This document shows positions 20,541-30,220 of a stretch of 64,000 nucleotides of DNA, one piece after another; positions within the stretch are counted from its first letter, which is position 1; each line of letters starts with the position of its first letter. The notes under the pieces were generated by a model that did not search any database, was not told the DNA's origin, and saw only the letters and a program-made list of their open reading frames with translations. The DNA comes from Fidelibacterota bacterium. Its GTDB lineage: Bacteria; Fidelibacterota; Marinisomatia; SCGC-AAA003-L08; JACNLC01. The stretch spans positions 17,381 to 81,380 of the forward strand of contig JAJRUW010000010.1 in the NCBI GenBank assembly GCA_024277615.1, read 5' to 3'. A program made the translations under genes and the position numbers.

Positions 20541-21710
20541 ATGTATAAAATGATCATTTTCATCATTCTGATGGTGGCAGCTACGGATGCACAGAGTTAT
20601 ACGATAACCGTCAGCCGCGATGACCTTGCAGGGGATGCTGAGGGGTTGATCCAATACACACGGTTCGGCTCTACGGAGAATATTCGCGGGAATATCAGCA
20701 AAGGCTCAAGTGATGGGAATATTTCGGTAAGTCGGCACCGGCATACCGCCGACCAAATTTTCAGGATCAAGGATGTGTCGGGAACATATTTGAGTATTTG
20801 GCTTGTGAATTCTATCATCGATGAGACCTTTGCCGATGCAGAGGATCTACAGGTGTTGGCGGCTTCCAGGGCGACCGCCGTGATCAGGAACGAAACCACA
20901 GGTGAAGAATATCAGGTGACCATTCCGGAAGCTGCCGAAGGTCTCGCTTTTAGGGCCGGCACCATCATCGGAGGTAAATTCTCTGCTGATCCGAGAATGT
21001 TTGCGCAGCTGCGCATATATGAGCTAAATGTTGTAGATGCCCTTACCGGAAACCCCCTGCCGGATGTAACCGTTAGATTTTCATCCGGGAGGGCCGGGGA
21101 TGAATTTGACCCGGGTATTACGGATCTGGCGGGGACCTACAGCCGAAAGTTTGACTATGGGGACTATGATGCCGTGCTGTCAAAGTCCGGTTTTATTACT
21201 GTTCACCAGACTTTTACCATGGACCTGACGGATTTACCCGTGACCATCAGAGTGGCCATGTCGCCCGTTACCCGGGATTATCGGATTGTGCTCACCTGGG
21301 GCCGACAGCCTGCCGACCTGGATGCGCACCTGGCCGGACCCGATCCGGCAGGGACCCGCTTTCACATCTGGTGGGACCACAAGGTGCCTGTGGGAGGACG
21401 CAACTTTCTCGACCGGGATGATACTTCTTCCTATGGTCCCGAAACAATAACGATCTACAAGCCGGCAAAGGGCGAATATCGCTATGCCGTACATGATTAT
21501 ACGCACCGCGGGAAATCCGGAACCAGAGCACTTTCCTACAGCGGCGCGCACGTGGATGTCTATGGCGGGGGAGAACTGATCCGGAGTTTCGAGGTGAAAG
21601 CCGGAAACGCCGGTAATACCTGGGAAGTTTTCAAACTTACCGCCGACAACGAAATTGTCCCGGTGAATGTGTTTCGGGACGAATCTGACAGCAGAGCGGT
21701 GATACGCTGA
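20541..21710 (+). CDS. Secreted protein with carboxypeptidase-regulatory-like domain and DUF2135/YfaP-like domain
   Basis: VVDALTGNPLPDVTVRF; YRIVLTWGRQPADLDAHLAGPDPAGTRFHIWWDHK...LDRDDTSSYGPETITIYKPAKGEYRYAVHDYTH. Confidence 0.65.
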   Translation: MYKMIIFIILMVAATDAQSYTITVSRDDLAGDAEGLIQYTRFGSTENIRGNISKGSSDGNISVSRHRHTADQIFRIKDVSGTYLSIWLVNSIIDETFADAEDLQVLAASRATAVIRNETTGEEYQVTIPEAAEGLAFRAGTIIGGKFSADPRMFAQLRIYELNVVDALTGNPLPDVTVRFSSGRAGDEFDPGITDLAGTYSRKFDYGDYDAVLSKSGFITVHQTFTMDLTDLPVTIRVAMSPVTRDYRIVLTWGRQPADLDAHLAGPDPAGTRFHIWWDHKVPVGGRNFLDRDDTSSYGPETITIYKPAKGEYRYAVHDYTHRGKSGTRALSYSGAHVDVYGGGELIRSFEVKAGNAGNTWEVFKLTADNEIVPVNVFRDESDSRAVIR

Positions 21711-21826
21711 AGGTGGTCTGATATGCCGGTCAGAATGGTTCCGTTACGTTGTCAAAGGCCCCGCACTTTATAGTATCGGCAGGTATAATCCATGGCTTGT
21801 AAGAAGATAATGCAGGAAAATATCAG

Positions 21827-23245
21827 ATGAAGTACAGGTTACTCCTGACTCTGTTGGCAATCGTTTTTCTCGCAGGGCAGCAGGATTTCGATACTTGGAA
21901 GAAAAATGAACAGGAGAAGTACGAGCGTTACGTTGACAAATATGATGCTGATTTTGCCGATTTTCTCGACAGGGACTGGAAAGAATTTCAAGCCTTCAAC
22001 GGCCTTACAAGGGATGACACTCCGAAGCCCGTAACCGCACCGGTGGCTAAAATTGTACCGCCGCCGCCGGGACCACCGCTCCAAATACTACCTCCTCCGG
22101 CAATACCCGTAACACAACCGGAGATTGTACTACCCGAAATACACGCAGAAAACATACATCCTTTAGAAGTGAACTTTTTTGGTGTACAACTGGTTCTCGA
22201 CAGCGGAGTGGCATTCGATTTAACCCTGAAAAAACCCATTGACAATCACGCGATCAGTGATTTCTGGCTGGAACTGGCCAAAATGGATTTTTCGCCTCTC
22301 CTGAACCAGCTTGAAGCTTTGCACCAGGGACTTTCACTAAACGACTGGAGTTTTGGCAGTCTGGTCAAATCCACTGCTGAAAGCATTACCGGCGGACCTT
22401 CCGCCGGGTCTAATCTGGTCACCTGGTACTTGCTCGTGAAAACAGGATATGATGTTAAAGTCGGCTACCTCGCTGACCGGATCATCCTGCTGACTCCTGC
22501 ATCCAGGCTGGTTTATGAAACGCCCTATTTTAAAATCGACGGCCGACGCTATTTTGCCGACATCTTCGATAAAAACAGTGAAAAACCGGTCACTTTAAAA
22601 ACCTATAACGGGAATTATCCGCAGGCAGAGCATATGATTGGCATAGAATTGTCAAGCTTACCTGCCCTGGGCAGGCGGTTTGTCAGGAGGGAATATCCTT
22701 TCACTTACCAGTCAGTGGAATATGCTCCGGTCCTGGAATACAATGCCGATCTGCTTGATTTCTTCAACGTCTATCCGCAGACCGAGTTGGAGGTCTATTT
22801 TTCCGCCACTCCGTCGCCAGCAGCCCGCAGATCATTTTACGAGTCTTTTACGCCCATACTGGATGGAAAATCGCAGGGTGCTGCCCTGGATCTGATACTG
22901 CGCTTTGTACAAACTGCATTTGACTATGAAACCGATGGAGATCAATTCGGTTATGAAAAACCTTTATTTCCGGATGAAACTCTCTATTATCCTTCGTGTG
23001 ACTGTGAAGACCGCGCCGTATTGTTTGCCCTCATGACCGGTGAATTGCTGGGGCTTGAAACAGTTGGCTTACGCTATCCCGGGCATGTGGCAGTGGGTGT
23101 AAAACTGGATACCGCCATTGATGGAGATCATATTAAAGTGGACGGACAGGATTTTCTCATCTGTGATCCGACCTATATCAATGCCGGAATCGGCATGTCC
23201 ATGCCGCAATTCAAAGCCGTACTGCCAGAGATCATCAGATTCTGA
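21827..23245 (+). CDS. Secreted transglutaminase-like cysteine peptidase-fold protein
   Basis: Signal peptide, Pro-rich linker; YYPSCDCEDRAVLFALMTGELLGLETVGLRYPGHVAVGV...DFLICDPTYINAGIGM (Cys-His-Asp triad pattern). Confidence 0.65.
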   Translation: MKYRLLLTLLAIVFLAGQQDFDTWKKNEQEKYERYVDKYDADFADFLDRDWKEFQAFNGLTRDDTPKPVTAPVAKIVPPPPGPPLQILPPPAIPVTQPEIVLPEIHAENIHPLEVNFFGVQLVLDSGVAFDLTLKKPIDNHAISDFWLELAKMDFSPLLNQLEALHQGLSLNDWSFGSLVKSTAESITGGPSAGSNLVTWYLLVKTGYDVKVGYLADRIILLTPASRLVYETPYFKIDGRRYFADIFDKNSEKPVTLKTYNGNYPQAEHMIGIELSSLPALGRRFVRREYPFTYQSVEYAPVLEYNADLLDFFNVYPQTELEVYFSATPSPAARRSFYESFTPILDGKSQGAALDLILRFVQTAFDYETDGDQFGYEKPLFPDETLYYPSCDCEDRAVLFALMTGELLGLETVGLRYPGHVAVGVKLDTAIDGDHIKVDGQDFLICDPTYINAGIGMSMPQFKAVLPEIIRF

Positions 23246-23387
23246 CCATATCCGCCAGTGAACCTCAAAGCACTCAACACCCAGGATAACTTGCCACCAG
23301 GGTTTACTTTCATTTTGTTTAAAGAATATGACCCTCAAGGGCTAATATTACCGCCCGAATAATTCATAATTTAACAGAGATAAGCAG

Positions 23388-24452
23388 ATGAAACTTTGTC
23401 TAACGGGATTACCGCAAAGCGGAAAATCCACCATCTTTTCAGCCCTGACGCAGACAGAACCCGAAGCCGGATTCGGCTCGGGCAAACAGGAGCCTAAACT
23501 TGCCGTTGTGGAAGTACTGGATGAGCGCATCACACGACTTTCGGAAATGTATAATCCGAAAAAGACGGTTTACGCCAAGATTGAGCTGGCGGATTTCCCC
23601 GCTCCTGCAGACCGTAGTGAGAATTCAAATGATTTTCCCACGGAGTTACTCCGGGAATTAAAAGTCATGGATGCTCTGGGGATCGTACTTAGGAACTTCG
23701 ATGATACTTTCCAGGGGTCTCCCAAACCAATTAAAGACCTCGAGACATTTTCAGGGGAGATGGTCGTCGCCGATCTGATCGTCACAGAGAATCGGCTTGA
23801 GAAGCTAAGCCACAGTTTTGCCAGGGGGCAGAAAACACTTGAACTTCAACGTGAATTCAATTTACTGCAAAAGATAAAAGTTCAACTCGAGAGTGACAAG
23901 AAAGTCGATGCGCTCGACCTGACACCGGAGGAAAAAAAACAGCTTAGGGGTTTCCAGTTTTTAACCAATAAACCCTGGCTGGTCATCCTTAATTCCGGTG
24001 AAGACCGGTTTCACAATAGTGCTGAGCAGCTTGAAAATATCCGCGAGTATTATCCGGCAATTGAATTTGCCGGAAAATTTGAGATGGAATTATCCCAGAT
24101 GGAAGCCGAAGATGCAAAGTTATTCATGGATGATCTGGGGGTCACTGAATCTGCTGCTGTACGCCTCACGGACTCGGCTTATAGAATTCTGGGTTATATC
24201 AGTTTTTTCACGGTGGGACCCGACGAGGTTCGTGCCTGGACCATTCGCAAGGGGGCCAAAGCGGTCGGTGCTGCTGCAGCCATCCATAATGATCTTGCCC
24301 GTGGGTTTATCCGTGCCGAATGTTTTCATTACGACGATCTGACAGCCTGCGGTAGTGAAAAAGATGTGCGTCAAAAAGGAAAATTCAGGCTTGAAGGCAA
24401 GGAATATGTCGTTCAGGACGGGGATATTTTAAATATTCGGTTTAACATCTAA
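23388..24452 (+). CDS. YchF/Obg-family nucleotide-binding protein (divergent, with C-terminal TGS/DUF933 domain)
   Basis: P-loop GLPQSGKSTIFSALTQ; C-terminal GAKAVGAAAAIHNDLARGFIRAECFHYDDL...RLEGKEYVVQDGDILNIRFNI. Confidence 0.85.
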   Translation: MKLCLTGLPQSGKSTIFSALTQTEPEAGFGSGKQEPKLAVVEVLDERITRLSEMYNPKKTVYAKIELADFPAPADRSENSNDFPTELLRELKVMDALGIVLRNFDDTFQGSPKPIKDLETFSGEMVVADLIVTENRLEKLSHSFARGQKTLELQREFNLLQKIKVQLESDKKVDALDLTPEEKKQLRGFQFLTNKPWLVILNSGEDRFHNSAEQLENIREYYPAIEFAGKFEMELSQMEAEDAKLFMDDLGVTESAAVRLTDSAYRILGYISFFTVGPDEVRAWTIRKGAKAVGAAAAIHNDLARGFIRAECFHYDDLTACGSEKDVRQKGKFRLEGKEYVVQDGDILNIRFNI

Positions 24453-24463
24453 TTGTTGTGGAC

Positions 24464-24500
24464 ATAAAAAGGGCTGACCCGAAAGCCAGCCCCTTTTATA
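24464..24500 (+). terminator. Rho-independent terminator
   Basis: AAAAAGGGCTG-acccgaaagc-CAGCCCCTTTT after the ychF-like gene. Confidence 0.8.
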
Positions 24501-24873
24501 GTTCGCAAGAGGTATTTTCAGAAAGCTCCATGTAAATACACGGTGGGAATTTGTCCCGAGATCGCAAGCTTCCTTCAACCGATTGCTCGATAAGGCCTGC
24601 TTTTGAAATCGGCAAATCAAAAACCCAATTCTAAAGTTTGAAAGTTCTGAAAATTGAGTCCTCTTGCGAAAATCTATTTCAAAAATCCTGACTCAATTTA
24701 ACTGCAATGCCCAACCCCGGTCAAGAGAATCCGGTGAACTAAGTGAATTAATTCGGGAGTATTTCAGCACGGGAAATATGATTGGTCTCATAAAATAGAA
24801 TGAGACTCTTGCAGCTGCATCTCTTTGCCTGAAAGCAAACCACTCTTGGGCGAATATCAGTTTGGGAAACCCG

Positions 24874-26109
24874 TCAAATAGATTTATAGAGTTCAGTTTC
24901 TCCTTCGCTTTTGGCAATAGACACTGCACCGACCGAATCGCTGAAAATATTCACCATAGTGCGGAACATATCCAATGGCCGGTCAACCGCCAGCATTGTG
25001 CCCACCAGAAAACCCACCTGTGGATGGCTGCCCAGTCCAACTGCATCCAGTACGATGAAGATCATTACCAGACCGGCGGAGGGAATACCGGCTGCACCCA
25101 CAGAGGCCAGGAAGGCCGTAATTACCACCACAAACTGCTGTGTGAAACTGAGATCGAATCCCAAAGCCTGTGCAATAAACAGCACTCCGGCACACTCATA
25201 TAGTGCTGTCCCGTCCATGTTGATGGTGGCCCCAAGAGGCAGAACAAAGCTGCTCACTTTATTGGAGACACCGATTTTATTTTCTACACAATCCAGTGTC
25301 ACCGGTAAAGTGGCGCCGGAAGAACTGGTGGAAAAGGCCATAGCCATGGCTGAGGCCATCCCCTTGAAATGTTTCAGGGGATTAATACGTGTGAAAAGAA
25401 AAAATAATAGGGGCAGTACGATTACCAGGTGCAGTGTCAAACCAAGGGCAATAGTGAGCATATATAGCCCCACGGCTCTAAAGAGATCAAACCCCGCCGT
25501 TGCAACGGCTTTAGTGATGAGACCGAATACACCGATGGGAGCCAGGAGAATGATACCCGAGGTGATTTTCATCATGGCCTGAAACAATGCTTCAAAGAGC
25601 TTCAGCAGAAACTCCCGTGGTTTGCCGGTCAGGCTCGTGATGCCGTAACCGAAAATGATGGCGAAGAATATCAGTGCCAGCATGTCCCCGTTAGCAGCTG
25701 CCTTGACGGGGTTGGTAGGGACCATGCGGATGAGAATATCCCCCAGCGAATCCGGTGTTTTGAGCTGTGTCACATCAAAATTAGCACTTTCCCCGCTTAT
25801 TTGAACGTCAACGCCCGGGCGTATCAGGTTCGTCAGGGTCAAGCCGATGAGGATGGCAATGATAGAAGTCAGAAAATAATAGGCCAGAGTTTTACTGCCC
25901 AGGCGCCCCAGACTTCGGCTGTCCCCCAGGCCGGCCACTCCCACTGTAATTGATGTGAAAATAAGGGGAACGATCACCATTTTCAAAAGCCGCATAAAAA
26001 TATCGCCCAGTGGAGCGACGATGAGGGATTTTTCTCCAAAGAGCAGGGCAAATCCAACGCCAAGCCCCATTGCTATAAAGATCTGCCAGTGTAATTTTAA
26101 CTTTTTCAT
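24874..26109 (-). CDS. Dicarboxylate/amino acid:cation symporter (DAACS family)
   Basis: MVIVPLIFTSITVGVAGLGD; AFSTSSSGATLPVTL; LGATINMDGTALYE; AAGIPSAGLVMIFIVLDAVGL. Confidence 0.93.
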   Translation of the reverse strand: MKKLKLHWQIFIAMGLGVGFALLFGEKSLIVAPLGDIFMRLLKMVIVPLIFTSITVGVAGLGDSRSLGRLGSKTLAYYFLTSIIAILIGLTLTNLIRPGVDVQISGESANFDVTQLKTPDSLGDILIRMVPTNPVKAAANGDMLALIFFAIIFGYGITSLTGKPREFLLKLFEALFQAMMKITSGIILLAPIGVFGLITKAVATAGFDLFRAVGLYMLTIALGLTLHLVIVLPLLFFLFTRINPLKHFKGMASAMAMAFSTSSSGATLPVTLDCVENKIGVSNKVSSFVLPLGATINMDGTALYECAGVLFIAQALGFDLSFTQQFVVVITAFLASVGAAGIPSAGLVMIFIVLDAVGLGSHPQVGFLVGTMLAVDRPLDMFRTMVNIFSDSVGAVSIAKSEGETELYKSI

Positions 26110-26720
26110 GGAGCTATTTTAAAGCACTCTGACAAAACGGTGAAAGCTCTTTTTAACGGAAACAAGGATTGCATTTTGATGAAAGAAAGGTCATGTTACA
26201 GCCTTTTTCTGTAATCGGTGCGTAGCTGTCTTCGCAGGACTGCGCTGATTCCCGGAACTCATCACCACAGCGTTCATTTTGAGTCCCGCTGATGAGAGCC
26301 CGGCCTCAAAAACCACAGCACTGATTGGCCTTGGTCAAGACACCGTGGAAAAATCGGAGATTGCACTGTACTCAGTAAAACGACTAAAATAACTTCAGGT
26401 ATTACTTTTGAATATTTCCAATTCGACAGGTTGCCTCATGGCATCTGCTCTGCCGCCGGAACACTTTGAAGACCGAGATCAATATGACGAATTGACCCGT
26501 TGTGTGAATTAACTATGTCATTAGATAAATTTTGAATTATGGGTAAAACGATAACGATAAAAGTTGAAGGCCAACTGATCTCAATTATAAAACAGGGTGG
26601 ACCGGATTATATCCCTGACTGATATGGTAAGAGTTTAAGAATAAAGCGATCATATCAGATATTGGATGAAAGACAAAAATACTATTCAATTCCTTGGATT
26701 TTGGGAAGCATTATAACGCG

Positions 26721-28889
26721 ATGATAGAAAAAATATTCAAATATGATATTGTGATTTTTACATTTTCCATATTTATTTCTTTGCCGTTTTCAGCACAACA
26801 TTTTGAACCTGCCGGTATCAAAGCTTTTAAAACACAGGAAAAAATAAGATTTGATGGAATATTAGATGAGCCCGTATGGCAAAAAGTGACGCATATCTCA
26901 AATTTCACTCAACGCGAGCTGGATTTTGGCAAACCCGTGACCGAACGCACGGAAGTTGCCGTTATATACAATAATAACACAATATATTTCGGTATTTGGT
27001 GTTATCAGAAAGACCGCAGTAAAATCGTTGCGAAAAACATGGAGTGGGATTTTAATTATCGAACAGATGATAATTTCCAGATATTAATTGGCCCTTTCAA
27101 TGATAATCGTAACGGTTACTTGTTTATTATTAATCCCAACGGCGCAAGAGCAGATATTCAAATTAATAATGGAAATGTAAATGAAGACTGGAATGGTGTG
27201 TGGGATGTGAAAACCTCTATCACTTCGAAGGGATGGTTTGCGGAAGTTTACATACCTTACAGCACCCTGCAATTCAAGAATGACAGGATCCTGAGTTGGG
27301 CAATTAATTTTGAGCGGGATATTGCTTTTGAAAATGAACAGGCACTTTGGCAGGGTTGGTCTAGAGATTATTCCATTTATGACATGGTAAACGCAGGGAC
27401 ACTTTCCGGTATAAAAAATATAACCTATGCACAAAGATTTGAACTTAAACCTTTTCTCTTAAGCGGCTGGCATTACAAGAAAGCCGAAGATGACAAATAC
27501 CCCCAAAAATACGGTGCCGACCTCAATGTAAATTTAACTCCGACTCTTAAACTCAATTTGACAAGTTTTACCGATTTCGCACAAGTTGAAGTAGATAGAA
27601 TAGCGGTTAATCTTTCTCGTTTTAGTATTTATTATCCCGAGAAAAGGCAGTTTTTCCTCGAGGGCTATGACTTTTTTGAGTTTTATCTCGGTGAGAGGAA
27701 TCAGGGTTTTTATACGCGGGAAATTGGTCTTGAGGATGGCATACAAGTTCCCATCATTGCAGGTGCCCGTTTGTTTGGGAAAATCGGAAGAAAAAATATT
27801 GGTTTTCTAAATATTCAGGAAGCCTCAAAAGACGCGGTTCCGACTACCAATAATACGGTTTTCCGCTACAAACAAGATATTGGTAAACAATCTTATATTG
27901 GTGCAATATTTACCAGTAAAATCAATAATACAGCTTCCAGTCAACTCTTCGGGTTGGATGGGGCATATCAAACTTCCGAATTTCTTAATGATAAAAATCT
28001 GGTGGTTTCGGGAAAGATCAGTACGAGTACTGAAAGTTTTACCTTACAAAAAAATGCACTCACTTACCGATTGTCAGTTGATTACCCAAATGATTTAATC
28101 GATAATTTTATGGCTTTGGGAAGTATGCAAAAGGAGTTTAATCCTGAATTGGGTTATATTCGCAGAACTAACTACGATTCATATTCCTGGTATTTTAGAA
28201 TAACTCCTCGTGCATTAAGCAGATACGGTGTTAAGCAACTGCTCTTAAAACCATGGGGATTTACTTTGTATAATACGCATTCAACGGGAGAAATGGAAAG
28301 TTTTTCGAACGAAACGCGTCCGTTGGGTGCTGTCTTTAATACGGGTGAGAGATTTGAATTCAATCTTATACAAAATTTCGATCGCTTAGACAAAGTTTTT
28401 GAATTAACCTCTGAAGTAAGTATCCCGGCAGGGAAATATTGGATGTATAATTATGAATTACAGTTTGAAACTTACAATGCTCGCAGAATCTGGATAAGTT
28501 TATTGTATAACACAGGCGGTTTTTATTCCGGTAAAATTAAAACCTTTGAAAGTGAACTGGGGATCAATGTCAATAAACATTTGAATCTGACGGAAAATTA
28601 TTCTTTGAACGAAGTGAACTTACTTCAGGGGAAAGTAGTCACTCATGAAATTGCCTCATATCTTAATTATACGTTTAATCCCAATTTGAATTTATCATTT
28701 TTTGCCCAATTCAACAGTTTAGACGAGCTTATGATCTGGAACTTCCGGTTGCACTGGATTCCTAAAGTCGGTTCAGATTTTTATCTCGTTTATAATATTG
28801 GTTATGGGGACTCTATAAAAAGAATTGATTATCTAAAACCGCAAACAACCGCTGCCGTAGCAAAATTAGTTTATCGTTTCACATTTTAA
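26721..28889 (+). CDS. DUF5916 family protein (CBM9-like N-terminal domain plus outer-membrane barrel)
   Basis: IRFDGILDEPVWQKVTHISNFTQRELDFGKPVTERTEVAVIYNNNTIYFGIWC; FYPEKRQFFLEG-type motif; start chosen at the internal ATG (MIEKIFKYD). Confidence 0.85.
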   Translation: MIEKIFKYDIVIFTFSIFISLPFSAQHFEPAGIKAFKTQEKIRFDGILDEPVWQKVTHISNFTQRELDFGKPVTERTEVAVIYNNNTIYFGIWCYQKDRSKIVAKNMEWDFNYRTDDNFQILIGPFNDNRNGYLFIINPNGARADIQINNGNVNEDWNGVWDVKTSITSKGWFAEVYIPYSTLQFKNDRILSWAINFERDIAFENEQALWQGWSRDYSIYDMVNAGTLSGIKNITYAQRFELKPFLLSGWHYKKAEDDKYPQKYGADLNVNLTPTLKLNLTSFTDFAQVEVDRIAVNLSRFSIYYPEKRQFFLEGYDFFEFYLGERNQGFYTREIGLEDGIQVPIIAGARLFGKIGRKNIGFLNIQEASKDAVPTTNNTVFRYKQDIGKQSYIGAIFTSKINNTASSQLFGLDGAYQTSEFLNDKNLVVSGKISTSTESFTLQKNALTYRLSVDYPNDLIDNFMALGSMQKEFNPELGYIRRTNYDSYSWYFRITPRALSRYGVKQLLLKPWGFTLYNTHSTGEMESFSNETRPLGAVFNTGERFEFNLIQNFDRLDKVFELTSEVSIPAGKYWMYNYELQFETYNARRIWISLLYNTGGFYSGKIKTFESELGINVNKHLNLTENYSLNEVNLLQGKVVTHEIASYLNYTFNPNLNLSFFAQFNSLDELMIWNFRLHWIPKVGSDFYLVYNIGYGDSIKRIDYLKPQTTAAVAKLVYRFTF

Positions 28890-29172
28890 AAAGTGGGAAG
28901 TGTAAAGTCCTTTCGGTGAATCGGTTTTGCAGCGGTACATCCGTACATAAATGAAAATTTTGAAAGGTATAATATTTTAACCCGGTTTCCGGATTTGTAA
29001 CCGTTGGCATATCCCCGGTGGTTTTCAATTTTCACTGGGGCTGGATCGATTTACAAATGCTTGTCAGGTGGTCCGCAAATTACTTGCCAAACCGTTTCTG
29101 ATGGTTGTTTCCGATGGAAAGTCACCTGTAAATTAATCAGCTTTTTTTTAAATAGAAATACAAGGAATATTT

Positions 29173-29736
29173 ATGGCGGATACTTCGGATTTCAGAAACG
29201 GACTGGTCATGGAGCATAAAAACGGCTTGTGGAAAATCGTTGAATTTCTGCATGTAAAACCAGGCAAGGGTCCGGCTTTCGTCCGGACGAAACTGAAAAA
29301 TGTAAAAACCGGCCAGGTGGTTGATGAAACTTTTCGCGCCGGTGAGAAAATCACGGTGATCAGGCTGGAAGCCCGGGATTATAATTATCTCTACAACGAT
29401 GGAGAGCATTATTATTTTATGGACAACGAGACTTACGAGCAGATCACGCTCACAAAAGAACAGCTGGACGATGTCACCGATTTTCTCGTCGAGAACACCA
29501 ACACCACCATCGCTTTCAACGGCACCGACCCGGTGGAGGTGCGCATCCCTCAACACATGAGTTTAAAGATCGTGAAAACCGATCCCGGCGAGCGGGGTAA
29601 TACGGCCCAGGGTGGCACCAAACCCGCCGAACTCGAAACCGGAGTAGTCCTGCAGGTTCCGCTGTTCATTCAGGAAGGGGAAACCATCCGTGTGGATACT
29701 AAAGACCGCCGCTATATTGAACGGGTCAAGGGATAG
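29173..29736 (+). CDS. efp: Translation elongation factor P
   Basis: LHVKPGKGPAFVRTKLKNVKTGQVVDETFRAGEKI; VPLFIQEGETIRVDTKDRRYIERV. Confidence 0.96.
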   Translation: MADTSDFRNGLVMEHKNGLWKIVEFLHVKPGKGPAFVRTKLKNVKTGQVVDETFRAGEKITVIRLEARDYNYLYNDGEHYYFMDNETYEQITLTKEQLDDVTDFLVENTNTTIAFNGTDPVEVRIPQHMSLKIVKTDPGERGNTAQGGTKPAELETGVVLQVPLFIQEGETIRVDTKDRRYIERVKG

Positions 29737-29742
29737 CGGATC

Positions 29743-30219
29743 ATGATCCCGAAATCAAAAATCAAAGAGATCATCGACCTCATCGAAGGCACCGACATCA
29801 GTGAGATCGAGATAACCTCAGATAAAGACACACATAAAATTCGCATCTCCCGGTTGAATCACGGGACGAATTCCCTGCCGTATTCCGAAGTATTGAGGGC
29901 TGCTCAACCTGCCCCAGCGGCTCAACAACCCGTACAAGCGCCGGAAGTACCCGCCGAAACAACTGATTCCGGTCCGGAACAGCTGCAGGTAAAAGCTCCC
30001 CTGGTGGGAACATATTATGCCTCACCGAAACCCGATTCCCCCCCCTTTGTGAAGGTCGGTGATATTATTAATGTGGGTCAGACGGTGTGTCTCATCGAGG
30101 CGATGAAAATCTTCAACGAGATTGAATCCGAAGTGGCAGGGAAGGTAGTTCGGATCCTGCTGGAGAATGAAGCGCCGGTGGAATACGGCCAGACGCTGAT
30201 GATCGTAGAACCCGTCTGA
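29743..30219 (+). CDS. accB: Acetyl-CoA carboxylase biotin carboxyl carrier protein
   Basis: Biotinylation motif [20 protein letters not shown]; Ala/Pro linker; adjacent accC. Confidence 0.95.
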   Translation: MIPKSKIKEIIDLIEGTDISEIEITSDKDTHKIRISRLNHGTNSLPYSEVLRAAQPAPAAQQPVQAPEVPAETTDSGPEQLQVKAPLVGTYYASPKPDSPPFVKVGDIINVGQTVCLIEAMKIFNEIESEVAGKVVRILLENEAPVEYGQTLMIVEPV

Positions 30220-30220
30220 C

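Noticed and set aside
24770-24830. GTCTCAT...ATGAGAC inverted repeat downstream of the symporter gene
   Set aside because: 7-bp stem without a convincing T-tract; too weak to call a terminator or operator.
26210-26390. Possible decayed cation-transporter fragment or TGA-recoded frame (TALIGLGQDTVEKSEIALYSVKRLK)
   Set aside because: Too short and without conserved motifs; no supporting SECIS or domain pattern.
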